18,704 bases of DNA from a bacterium. GTDB taxonomy: Bacteria > Patescibacteriota > Minisyncoccia > Phycocordibacterales > UBA918. The stretch is from positions 1 to 18,704 of the forward strand of contig PAMC01000014.1 of NCBI GenBank assembly GCA_002710785.1, read 5' to 3'. Positions within the stretch are counted from its first letter, which is position 1; every line of letters begins with the position of its first letter. This document shows positions 1 to 5,969 of the stretch, in pieces. The notes below the pieces were generated by a model, which did no database searches, was not told where the DNA came from, and worked only from the letters and a program-made list of their open reading frames with translations. A program made the translations under genes and the position numbers.

Positions 1-288
1 CAGTTCCATCGGTGGGGGTCAGGCTCTCACCTCCCCTAGCCGTCGTAGCCTTGGTACGCCGTTACCGTACCAACTAGCTGATAGCCCACAGGCCGTTCCC
101 AAAGCGATAAATCTTTACTCCGAAGAGACTATCAAGTATTATTCTGGATTTCTCCAGGTTATCCCTGACTTTGGGGTACGTACCTACGTGTTCCTACCTC
201 GTCTGCCATGGGTCTAAACCCATTCGACTTGCATGCCTCATCCACGCCGCCAGCGTTCACCCTGAGCTAGGATCAAACTCTAATTTAA
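1..288 (-). rRNA. rrs: 16S rRNA, 5' end (gene continues past the left edge)
   Basis: The minus strand reads as the start of a small-subunit rRNA: AGAGTTTGATCCTAGCTCAG, then GAACGCTGGCGGCGTGGATG and GCATGCAAGTCGAA, and further in GGGAACGGCCTGTGGGCTATCAG-like and GAGGTGAGAGCCTGACC blocks up to GATGGAACTG at the window edge. This covers roughly the first 300 positions in E. coli numbering, with no insertion visible. The wording GGCGGCGTGGATGAGGCATGC is typical of Parcubacteria-type sequences (recalled, not searched). The mature 5' end is placed at about 285-290. A promoter and a structured leader lie upstream at 290-740. Confidence 0.96.
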
Positions 289-709
289 GACAGGGTAAAT
301 GGAGTCACGCTCTCCAATGGAGAGTGCTACTTCTACTTACCATGTTCGTTTGTATTGTGTGAGCGGAGTGTACTTTTCTCAACGCTCATACAAACTAATC
401 CAAGGATAAGACAAAAGAAAATACAAATTTTCGATTGCTTTTGCTGATGCGTTAAATGAACAAATGCTTGAAAAGCATATTGTGAATTTAGTTCCCAATT
501 TTTTCATAACCTAGAAAAAATTGCTGGAACCACACAGATTGTTTAGTCGTCAAACAAACAATCGTTCATTTAATACGTATTCATACCAACGATAAGGTCA
601 CGTTGATATGAGCTATTCAATTTTCAAAATACATTATGTTCTCGCGCAGAATGCCAGCAGCGGAACTTACCCGTTGCCGATTGGACACTCCCGTGAACAA
701 GTGGCCAGT
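289..709 (-). promoter_or_regulatory. Hairpin-rich leader upstream of 16S rRNA
   Basis: No credible protein gene lies between the 16S start and the promoter at 710-737, so on the minus strand this is the pre-16S leader of about 415 nt. It is packed with inverted repeats. Positions 308-326 form a small hairpin (CTCTCC/GGAGAG). Positions 348-395 form a bulged stem (GTTTGTA/TACAAAC plus TGAGC/GCTCA). Positions 452-573 form a closed multi-branch structure. Leaders of rRNA operons normally hold processing stems and antitermination signals; I saw no clear boxA. Short reading frames across this stretch have no start signal and no recognisable product. Confidence 0.6.
452..573 (-). other. Three-hairpin branched structure in the 16S leader
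   Basis: TTAAATGAAC (452-461) pairs perfectly with GTTCATTTAA (564-573), closing a junction with three internal hairpins: 464-478 (ATGCTT/AAGCAT), 491-530 (GTTCC/GGAAC outside, AATTTTTTC/GAAAAAATT inside) and 537-563 (GATTGTTT/AAACAATC). The last hairpin stacks directly on the closing stem. The outline is cloverleaf-like, but it is not a tRNA: there is no TTCGA loop and no CCA. It may be an rRNA leader fold or an inserted palindromic element; the sequence does not decide. Confidence 0.6.
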
Positions 710-737
710 ATTATACAGATAAAGGTAAATAGTGCAA
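710..737 (-). promoter_or_regulatory. Probable sigma-70-type promoter of the 16S rRNA transcript
   Basis: On the minus strand a perfect -10 box TATAAT (710-715) follows a -35-like TTGCAC (732-737) with a 16-bp spacer. Transcription would start near 703 and run towards the 16S gene. It is the best promoter match in this gene-free stretch and points at the rRNA. It is predicted from sequence only. Confidence 0.6.
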
Positions 738-802
738 GCTCTGACGGTAATGTGCACACACATATGGCGGAGCCAAACCACCCACCTCCCCAAAATATAA
801 GA

Positions 803-838
803 AAAGCCCCAGCGAACCACAATGGGTCCGCTGGGGCA
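803..838 (-). terminator. Rho-independent terminator after the first secreted-protein gene
   Basis: GCCCCAGCG (806-814) pairs with CGCTGGGGC (829-837), with an inner ACC/GGT extension. Read on the minus strand it is followed by TTTT and a T-rich run, and it lies 10 nt after the stop codon at 848. Confidence 0.85.
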
Positions 839-847
839 ATGTGCTGG

Positions 848-1393
848 TCAACAGCCGGGTCTCCGAATCAGCGGAGCGCTGGAGGACAGCTGGACACGCT
901 GGATTTCACAGCTGTTCCAGTCCGCCAGCGACTCGCCGGCAAGCCTGAAGCGCTCGCCGTCGATCTCGAGCGTCACGTACTCGATGGACTCCGACTGCGG
1001 CGCGGTCTCGGCCGGAGTGCGGCTCGAGGCGGACGGTGTCGGAGCCTGTTCGCTCAAGCCAAAGCCGATGCGGTCGAGCGCGTAGAGCTGAACGGCGCGA
1101 ACTTCGCTGCGGGACAAAGTTCCAAGCCGGCCAGCCTCGTGTGCGATTTCAGCCGCAATGCAAGCACGAACGGTGCGGCTCACGGAGACGGGGCCGATGC
1201 CGATACTGTCGTTGCAGTAGGCGGCGCCGACAGAGGAACCGCCGTAGTTGGTGCCTTCGCTGATCGTAGCCGCCGAGTTCGTGGCGGCTACTGCTGTGGC
1301 GCTGGCGCTGCTGCCGTCTCCGTTGGCAAGCGCCGGCGAACCGACCAATGCAACGGCGACCGCAACAGCCAATGTCAGAGAACGAATGTACAT
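848..1393 (-). CDS. Secreted Ala/Ser-rich protein of unknown function
   Basis: I do not recognise the family. The ATG at 1393 is chosen over an upstream in-frame Met because it follows CCGGAGGG at good spacing and begins a clear signal peptide: MYIRSLTLAVAVAVALVGSP then ALA|NG (cleavage near residue 23). The mature part is Ser/Ala/Thr-rich at first, then has a more ordered stretch with RTVRACIAAEIAHEAG and SEVRAVQLYALDRIGFG, a Pro/Ser/Thr linker, and a C-terminal piece with VTLEIDGERFRLAGESLADW. Four cysteines (AAYC, RACI, NSCE and the last residue) could form disulfides outside the cell. Length is 181 aa. It has its own terminator and is followed downstream by the rRNA region. A second secreted protein gene lies just upstream on the same strand; the two share signal peptide and Ala-rich composition but no obvious alignment. 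Confidence 0.75.
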   Translation of the reverse strand: MYIRSLTLAVAVAVALVGSPALANGDGSSASATAVAATNSAATISEGTNYGGSSVGAAYCNDSIGIGPVSVSRTVRACIAAEIAHEAGRLGTLSRSEVRAVQLYALDRIGFGLSEQAPTPSASSRTPAETAPQSESIEYVTLEIDGERFRLAGESLADWNSCEIQRVQLSSSAPLIRRPGC

Positions 1394-1483
1394 TTTTTCC
1401 CTCCGGAAATAGTTTCGAAAGACAGCCACTGGCTGTCGGGCAATACCATACAAAATTAGCTGCAAAAGTCAATAGTTTAGAAA

Positions 1484-1521
1484 CAAAAAAAAGCCCACCC
1501 TATCCGATATGGAAGGGTGGA
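1484..1521 (-). terminator. Rho-independent terminator after the second secreted-protein gene
   Basis: CCACCC (1495-1500) pairs with GGGTGG (1515-1520). On the minus strand the stem is followed by a run of eight or more T (A-tract on the plus strand at 1485-1492). It lies about 25 nt after the stop codon at 1544. Confidence 0.85.
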
Positions 1522-1543
1522 CCGATTCGCTGTGCGCGGCGGC

Positions 1544-2146
1544 TTACCGCGTACTCGCTGCTTCTGCACGGGAGGAGGCCCTCGCCGAGCTGCCCGCTGC
1601 CGCAGCGTTGCGATCTGCGGCTCCGCTGGCAGCGGCGGCAAACGAGGTTTGGTCGGCTTCGGCGTTGGCGCGGTCACCCCGACGACCTGGAACGTCCAGA
1701 GCGAAAGCCTCGGTGCCTGCACGTCCGGCAGCCAAGCCTCCGCTCTGCCGGTTAGCACCCGATGCCTGGGCGTTGTAGGCGGCGCTGCCTTCGGCCGTCG
1801 CGCGGGCTTCCATCGGTGCGTCGCGGTCATTCAGATCGGCACGGGCGTCGGCGTTGGACTCCTGAAGGAAATCGCCCGAAGCACCATTCCGGCCAGCCGA
1901 ACCCATCAAGATACCACGCTCATCAGCGGCATAACCGGTGGCGTAGGCCGGCGAGGTGTCGGCGCGTGCCAAAGCCGCGCTGCCACCTGCTGTCATCACG
2001 CCACCACGGCCTTCGGTCACCAGGCCATCACTGTAGCCATCGGCGTTGGCGTCGGCCTCAGCTGCCCAGTCGTCACCCCAGGCCATCGCGGTTGCAGGCA
2101 GCGTGACTGCGACAACCAAGATGCCAATCAGTTTGCGAATTTTCAT
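1544..2146 (-). CDS. Secreted, low-complexity Ala/Gly/Asp-rich protein
   Basis: No family recognised. The start is the ATG at 2146, preceded by GAGGA, rather than a Met 14 codons upstream. It begins with a textbook signal peptide, MKIRKLIGILVVAVTLPATA then MA|WGDD (cleavage near residue 22). The remaining ~178 residues are Ala, Gly, Asp, Arg and Ser-rich, have no cysteine, and contain loose repeats of the type ADAN/ADARAD and GRxG, so the mature chain is probably extended or disordered outside the cell. The strong Ala bias raises local GC above that of the neighbours. The gene is single, with its own ribosome binding site and terminator, next to a similar secreted protein. A surface or matrix role is a guess from composition alone. 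Confidence 0.72.
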   Translation of the reverse strand: MKIRKLIGILVVAVTLPATAMAWGDDWAAEADANADGYSDGLVTEGRGGVMTAGGSAALARADTSPAYATGYAADERGILMGSAGRNGASGDFLQESNADARADLNDRDAPMEARATAEGSAAYNAQASGANRQSGGLAAGRAGTEAFALDVPGRRGDRANAEADQTSFAAAASGAADRNAAAAGSSARASSRAEAASTR

Positions 2147-2196
2147 TGGAAATCCTCTTCCGTTTTTTGTTATGGAACACCCGTTCACCCTGCACC

Positions 2197-2232
2197 TGCA
2201 GGTGGGTGGCTCCCCCCCCTTGAGGGAGCGAC
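2197..2232 (-). terminator. Possible terminator between the membrane-protein and secreted-protein genes
   Basis: GCTCCC (about 2209-2214) faces GGGAGC (about 2224-2229) across a C-rich loop, just downstream of the membrane-protein gene on the minus strand. The T-tract is weak, so this is only a candidate. Confidence 0.4.
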
Positions 2233-2303
2233 ACTAAAGTACCACATTCTTTTGTGTTAACAAGCTTGACAGTGGTAAAAAATATTGTGTCAGATCTGGA
2301 AAA

Positions 2304-3251
2304 TTATCCTGCATCTTCGAGTTCTTCAAACCACTGCTCGAGCTCGGCTTCGTCGGCCGGCAGCGCAAAGCCCTCACTCGCCCAGGTGCCGAGCAGCACC
2401 GCGCCACCAAGCGACATGGCAACAAACACAACACCACCAACCCACGCCAATACCCGATACAGCTTGTAGCTGGTTGAGAGCGGCTCGGCTTGGTAGGCGG
2501 GGGTGGTTGCATCGGCCGCAGTGTAGAGAAGCACTAGGTAACGCATCATCACAATGGTGAGCACAAAGCTCACTACCGTGTTAATCAACTCTCCGGTGGC
2601 CACTAACGCATTCTCAGCAACTGGAATAATGCCAGCCAGAATTTCAAAGATAACGGTAATGGCTAAGCTCACCACGATAATGATGAGCATCATAAAGGCG
2701 AGGCGACCTAAGACACCCCAGAAGCGACCATACACCACGTTGGTACTGGCGGCGAGTGCGTTAAGCCCACGGTGGTCGTGCCGCAAAAAAGAAAGGAAGT
2801 AGAACATGGTGTAGACCATGATAATGAACGCCGGCAGGAAAAGTGCCATAAAGGCGGTCGTTAACACCAACATCAGGAGGACGCCAATCCAGGCAATTTG
2901 CCAAAAGCGTGGCCGCGCCCAGCGCCACCCTTCGATAAAGCGTATGCGTTCCTCTTGCGCTACTGCGTAGAAGAGACCAGCCGAAGCTACGACCATCACC
3001 CAAATCATCACCAAGAGCGCAACCAGCCCCGCTACCACCGCTGCCCAGAGTAGCTGTGGCGCTGAAGCAGCCGCCCACACACCGAGCCCGACCGGTAGCG
3101 CGACAAGCACAAGTGGTACGAGCGAAATGAGGACGTACCACCCGACGAGGTCAAGCCGCCCTTTGGTAAACTCCCAACTCTCGCGGAGCAACTGCCCCAC
3201 TGCCGGCAAGGTGCTGGTTGGAGCCGCTGGTTGTGTATTGTGTTCTTCCAT
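2304..3251 (-). CDS. Polytopic membrane protein (GDPD membrane-domain / DUF975-like)
   Basis: This is a 315-aa integral membrane protein. The ATG at 3251 (MEEHNTQPAAP) is preferred to a Met 13 codons upstream because that upstream piece is out of character. A soluble N-terminus of ~35 residues ends in LLRESWEFTKGRLDLVGWYV, the layout seen in membrane proteins related to the glycerophosphodiester phosphodiesterase membrane domain. About six or seven hydrophobic segments follow, including VLISLVPLVLVALPVGLGVW, LLWAAVVAGLVALLVMIWVM, IGVLLMLVLTTAFMALFLPA, LAFMMLIIIVVSLAITVIFE and one near the C-terminus. The tail is acidic (DEAELEQWFEELEDAG). No catalytic motif is visible, so the function is unknown. 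It is divergent from pyrH across an 82-bp gap that must hold both promoters. Confidence 0.7.
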   Translation of the reverse strand: MEEHNTQPAAPTSTLPAVGQLLRESWEFTKGRLDLVGWYVLISLVPLVLVALPVGLGVWAAASAPQLLWAAVVAGLVALLVMIWVMVVASAGLFYAVAQEERIRFIEGWRWARPRFWQIAWIGVLLMLVLTTAFMALFLPAFIIMVYTMFYFLSFLRHDHRGLNALAASTNVVYGRFWGVLGRLAFMMLIIIVVSLAITVIFEILAGIIPVAENALVATGELINTVVSFVLTIVMMRYLVLLYTAADATTPAYQAEPLSTSYKLYRVLAWVGGVVFVAMSLGGAVLLGTWASEGFALPADEAELEQWFEELEDAG

Positions 3252-3295
3252 ATGTGGCCTACTTATGAGTATGCCTACAATATACACCACTTTGG

Positions 3296-3323
3296 TAGAC
3301 TTTTGCCCCTCCCCCAGTACAAT
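3296..3323 (+). promoter_or_regulatory. Probable promoter of pyrH, giving a near-leaderless mRNA
   Basis: A -10 box TACAAT (3318-3323) lies only 10 nt before the ATG of pyrH, with a -35-like TAGACT (3296-3301) at 16 bp spacing. No Shine-Dalgarno sequence fits between them, so the transcript probably begins within a few bases of the start codon. The -35 match is moderate. Confidence 0.5.
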
Positions 3324-3333
3324 TGACTATGCT

Positions 3334-4029
3334 ATGTCAGAAACAGAAACGATTGTGGTATCGCTCGGTGGCTCACTCATTGTCCCCGACAATATCGATA
3401 CAAACTTCCTATCCGCCCTTAAAGAACTTATCGAAACCGAGACGACGAATGGACGTCGTTTTATTTTAATTGCCGGCGGCGGCAAGACCGCGCGTCGGTA
3501 CGCCGACGCAGCCGCTGCGGTAGCGCCCCTTGAGAACGAAGATCTCGACTGGCTGGGTATTCATGCCACTCGCCTCAACGCCCACTTGGTGCGCACCATT
3601 TTCCGCCACCTCGCCCACTACGAGGTAATTAGTAACCCGGACGATATTCTTGACGTCCCCGATACCGCAAAATTGATTATTGCCTCGGGGTACCGGCCAG
3701 GCTCCTCGACCGACTTGCGGGCCATTCAAATTGCTGAGCACGTCGGTGCCAAAAAAGTCATTAACCTCTCTAATATTGAGTACGTATACACCGCCGACCC
3801 AAAGACTGACCCAAGCGCCGAAAAAATTGAAGACATTACCTGGGCGGAGTTTCGTACGTTGATCCCCGACGAGTGGGACCCTGGCCTCAACTCGCCATTT
3901 GATCCCGTTGCAGCTAAAGCTGCTGAAGCCAAAAACATAGAGGTGGCCTGCATTAGCGGCGAAAGTCTCGACTCACTTAAGAATTACCTTGAAGGCAATC
4001 AGTTTACCGGAACCCGCATCCATAACTAG
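3334..4029 (+). CDS. pyrH: UMP kinase, archaeal-type
   Basis: Amino-acid-kinase-fold enzyme that phosphorylates UMP to UDP with ATP in pyrimidine nucleotide synthesis, in the cytoplasm. The 231-aa protein starts with VVSLGGSLIVP (phosphate-binding strand and loop), then LIAGGGKTARRYADAA, then the UMP-binding block LDWLGIHATRLNAHLVR, then IASGYRPGSSTD, and the ATP-site region IEYVYTADPKTDPSAEKIED. The GGGKTAR and LGIHATRLNA wording and the short length fit the archaeal type of UMP kinase, which is also seen in Patescibacteria, rather than the longer E. coli type. The reading frame is open for 69 codons upstream, but the ATG at 3334 follows a -10 box and begins exactly at the conserved N-terminus. 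A strong terminator follows 3 nt after the stop. Confidence 0.9.
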   Translation: MSETETIVVSLGGSLIVPDNIDTNFLSALKELIETETTNGRRFILIAGGGKTARRYADAAAAVAPLENEDLDWLGIHATRLNAHLVRTIFRHLAHYEVISNPDDILDVPDTAKLIIASGYRPGSSTDLRAIQIAEHVGAKKVINLSNIEYVYTADPKTDPSAEKIEDITWAEFRTLIPDEWDPGLNSPFDPVAAKAAEAKNIEVACISGESLDSLKNYLEGNQFTGTRIHN

Positions 4030-4031
4030 CA

Positions 4032-4066
4032 AACAAAAGGCCGGGGCAAAGCCCCGGCCTTTTGTT
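4032..4066. terminator. Bidirectional rho-independent terminator
   Basis: A perfect 16-bp stem, AACAAAAGGCCGGGGC (4032-4047) with its complement (4051-4066) and an AAA loop, lies between the convergent pyrH and DUF805 genes. It has A-runs on the left and T-runs on the right, so it should stop transcription from both sides. Confidence 0.93.
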
Positions 4067-4076
4067 GTGGTATTCC

Positions 4077-4490
4077 CTACACCATCTGCTGTGTATCGTC
4101 GGCCGACGCCGTCTCTGCTGCTGGCTCGGGCGCTGCTTCAGGCATAGCGCCTCCAGTAGCTGGGCCGTACTGGTTAGCTCCCGCTTCGCCAGGGCGAACA
4201 GTCAGAATAATCATGACAATCAGGCCAAGAACTGGGACAAGGCCAATGAGCTGCCACCACCCAGAGAGACCGGTGTCGTGCAAGCGGCGCGCGGTAATGG
4301 CCAAGCTCGGGATAAAGATTGCTAGCGCCAAGAGCATAACGAGCGCCTCAACGCCGACGGCTGACGCAACCAACGCGACCACGACGTAGATAATGACGTA
4401 CCACAGCACGTACATCCAGAACGCCTGGCGGCTCGTGCGGCCACTAAAGTCGGCGTACTGGTTTTTAATTGGATCAAGAAACCAATGCAT
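4077..4490 (-). CDS. DUF805 family inner-membrane protein
   Basis: A 137-aa protein with the hallmarks of the DUF805 (YhaH-like) family: an N-terminal YADFSGRTSRQAFWMYVLWY, a first pair of membrane segments (about residues 22-62), the signature ITARRLHDTGLSGWWQLIGL, another membrane segment (VPVLGLIVMIILTV), and the end PGEAGANQYGP. A Pro/Ala/Glu-rich cytoplasmic-looking tail of ~25 residues follows. Family members are small multi-pass membrane proteins with no firmly established activity. The start at 4490 has no clear Shine-Dalgarno; TAATAAT lies 5 to 11 nt before it. It is divergent from the TrpR-like gene, and the 42-nt promoter gap directly touches the operator-like palindrome at 4533, so it may be controlled by that protein. 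Confidence 0.88.
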   Translation of the reverse strand: MHWFLDPIKNQYADFSGRTSRQAFWMYVLWYVIIYVVVALVASAVGVEALVMLLALAIFIPSLAITARRLHDTGLSGWWQLIGLVPVLGLIVMIILTVRPGEAGANQYGPATGGAMPEAAPEPAAETASADDTQQMV

Positions 4491-4532
4491 AAAAGATTAT
4501 TAGATAAATAACTGATTTCATACTATCACACC

Positions 4533-4576
4533 CTTTCCGCATCTATGTATCATGTATGATACATAGATGCGGAAAG
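4533..4576. promoter_or_regulatory. 44-bp perfect palindrome over the start codon of the TrpR-like gene
   Basis: The 21-bp arms 4533-4553 and 4556-4576 are exactly complementary around a central GT. The core is TGTATCAT-GT-ATGATACA (4547-4562). The ATG of the TrpR-like gene (4567-4569) lies inside the right arm. As DNA it is a natural binding site for a dimeric repressor; as RNA it would fold the start codon into a stem. The same core occurs at 4961-4978 and 18233-18248. Confidence 0.9.
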
Positions 4577-4956
4577 ACATAGACGAGATTGCATTAGCAG
4601 CATTCAACTTAGCGGTGAAGGCAGACGATAGTACAATCATCCGCCTTCTCACCAAGCGTGAGAAGATAGCGATCGGTAGACGGTTAATCATTGCTCAAGC
4701 GATTTTAGCTGGCAAAACTCGGGCAGAAATTAATGAGCGCATCAAGATTAGTCCAAACACATTTGCACAAATTAATCGCTGGTTAGAAACTGAATTTGGT
4801 GATTACTGCTCGGCCTACAAAACAGCTGTCGACCAGCGAAGCAAGCGACATGTATCAAAACACATCCGACCATTCTCGTACGAACACCTCAAGAAAAAAT
4901 ACCCAGCTCAATTCTTTATCTTTTCAGTCGTAGAAGAACTCTGGAAGCAAAAATAA
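4567..4956 (+). CDS. TrpR-superfamily DNA-binding protein, palindrome-bounded
   Basis: A 129-aa protein whose residues ~27-73 match the Trp-repressor fold: LLTKREKIAIGRRLIIAQAI, then LAGKTRAEINERIKISPNTF (helix-turn-helix), then AQINRWLE. This is the family of TrpR and of YerC/YecD, small dimeric all-helical repressors. The N-terminal ~25 residues and the basic C-terminal tail (RSKRHVSKHIRPFSYEHLKK) are extra and not recognised. I cannot say that it senses tryptophan, and no trp genes are nearby. Its start and stop codons each fall inside a 42-44-bp perfect palindrome with a shared core, strikingly like TrpR operators in form (TGTA...TACA ends). No Shine-Dalgarno is seen, and the start could be translated from a leaderless or hairpin-sequestered mRNA. 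Autoregulation is the simplest reading; a small mobile cassette is the alternative. Confidence 0.82.
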   Translation: MRKDIDEIALAAFNLAVKADDSTIIRLLTKREKIAIGRRLIIAQAILAGKTRAEINERIKISPNTFAQINRWLETEFGDYCSAYKTAVDQRSKRHVSKHIRPFSYEHLKKKYPAQFFIFSVVEELWKQK

Positions 4957-4990
4957 TCTTTGTATCATATATGATACAAAGATTATTTTT
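4949..4990. terminator. 42-bp perfect palindrome, bidirectional terminator and operator-like core
   Basis: The 21-bp arms 4949-4969 and 4970-4990 are exactly complementary, with core TGTATCAT-AT-ATGATACA (4961-4978). The outer parts are A-rich on the left and T-rich on the right, so the hairpin can terminate both the TrpR-like gene (stop at 4954-4956 lies inside it) and the minus-strand eight-gene array ending at 5018. The outer arm sequence differs from the 4533 palindrome; only the core and one flanking A/T-rich block are shared. Confidence 0.9.
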
Positions 4991-5017
4991 CTATGGCAGA
5001 GTGTGTGGGGCTGTCGA

Positions 5018-5419
5018 CTAATCAATCAAATCCTGTTCTTTGAGCCACGTCACCACCTGCACACCAACTCCGTACAGTTTGTCGATATCCGCGGAAGTAA
5101 ACCAGGCCAATTCAGCAATCTCGTCACTCTCCATTAGCGAGCCTTGATGATCGGCAAAGTAGGCTTTGACCTCTACCTGCACGTTAGCCGGTTTGCCGTG
5201 CGCGTGGTCGGTAAAATCACGAGCGTGCTTAATCGTGTCCGGCAGCAGCATGACCGTCGTTTCTTCCTTTACTTCACGAATCAGCGCCTCAATGTCGCTC
5301 TCCCCTGCCTCACGTTTACCACCCGGTAAGTAGTAGGTTTGCGAGTTTTCTTCTGAGCGCGCAAACAGCACCCGTCGGTTTTCGATACAAAGCCACGCTG
5401 ATTTATGAATTGTCTCCAT
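5018..5419 (-). CDS. Nudix hydrolase
   Basis: A 133-aa protein with a complete Nudix box at residues ~34-56: GKREAGESDIEALIREVKEE, which fits Gx5Ex7REVxEE, so the metal-binding glutamates are present. Nudix enzymes hydrolyse nucleoside diphosphates linked to another group, for example oxidised dNTPs or ADP-sugars. The preceding YYLPGGK is usual for the family, and the length is normal. The substrate cannot be read from the sequence. It is the last gene of the minus-strand array; its start overlaps the end of the P-loop kinase gene by 17 nt, suggesting translational coupling and perhaps a joint role in nucleotide handling. The palindromic terminator at 4949-4990 follows. Confidence 0.92.
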   Translation of the reverse strand: METIHKSAWLCIENRRVLFARSEENSQTYYLPGGKREAGESDIEALIREVKEETTVMLLPDTIKHARDFTDHAHGKPANVQVEVKAYFADHQGSLMESDEIAELAWFTSADIDKLYGVGVQVVTWLKEQDLID

Positions 5420-5966
5420 AAGTATATTTGGTTAAAAACTTTTCTACCTCAGCTTCCAGCTCTTCTACCGTACCATCGTTCATGATGGTGTAGTCGGCCA
5501 TTTCCATCACCTTAGCCTTCTGCATGCCGTGAGGGTCGGGGTCATTTTTCTCGAGCTCTTCGTGGGCCAGAAACTGCTCGTAACTGACTTGGTCGCTTGC
5601 TGAGCGGCGAGCTTGCACCCGCTGGTACCGGATTTCAGGATCAGCATCAACAGCTAGCAGTATCCCTCCTTGCTGTTTTAAATATTCAGCTTCTGCTAAC
5701 GCACGTAGCGACTCTATGATCGCATTTGTAACGCCATCAATCTCAATGCGTTCGTACGCTTGCTTAACGATAAACTCATTGCCGTTCCGAGTTCGAAGCT
5801 CATTGGCGGTCAATCGCATTTGATTACGATCGACTGACAACCCTTGTCGCTCAATCTCTGCCACTATTAAACTGCGGGCGGAGTAATGCACAAATCCCTT
5901 GGTTTTGAGGTAGTCAACGACCGTGCCTTTCCCAGCGCCGTCTGTTCCAGTGATACCAATGATCAT
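5403..5966 (-). CDS. P-loop nucleotide kinase (dephospho-CoA kinase / NMP kinase-like)
   Basis: A 187-aa P-loop protein starting MIIGITGTDGAGKGTVVDYL, a Walker A loop of the GxxGAGKGT type used by small-molecule kinases. Further on, LLAVDADPEIRYQRVQARRS resembles the lid region of NMP and dephospho-CoA kinases, where an arginine-rich segment follows a DxxPExRxxR motif. DYTIMNDGTVEELEAEVEKF near the end is the usual adenine-side helix of dephospho-CoA kinase-like proteins (...I.NdGt.eeL...). The substrate is uncertain: dephospho-CoA, a (deoxy)nucleoside monophosphate or another. The gene begins 3 nt after secF ends and overlaps the Nudix gene, so it is co-transcribed with both. Confidence 0.8.
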   Translation of the reverse strand: MIIGITGTDGAGKGTVVDYLKTKGFVHYSARSLIVAEIERQGLSVDRNQMRLTANELRTRNGNEFIVKQAYERIEIDGVTNAIIESLRALAEAEYLKQQGGILLAVDADPEIRYQRVQARRSASDQVSYEQFLAHEELEKNDPDPHGMQKAKVMEMADYTIMNDGTVEELEAEVEKFLTKYTYGDNS

Positions 5967-5969
5967 AAA

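Noticed and set aside
171..362. Reading frame of 63 aa on the plus strand
   Set aside because: It lies antisense to the conserved 5' end of the 16S rRNA and encodes nothing recognisable.
617..820. 67-aa minus-strand frame upstream of the 16S
   Set aside because: No ribosome binding site or family, it covers the rRNA promoter, and it runs into the terminator of the next gene.
608..1459. 283-aa plus-strand frame
   Set aside because: It is antisense to the secreted-protein gene, which has a signal peptide, ribosome binding site and terminator; the plus frame is Arg/Cys-rich shadow sequence.
1517..2260. 247-aa plus-strand frame
   Set aside because: Shadow of the low-complexity secreted protein on the other strand; GC-rich Ala-coding DNA leaves long open frames in all phases.
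3127..3333. N-terminal extension of pyrH
   Set aside because: It would add 69 residues unlike any UMP kinase and overlap the divergent membrane-protein gene; the conserved start is at 3334.
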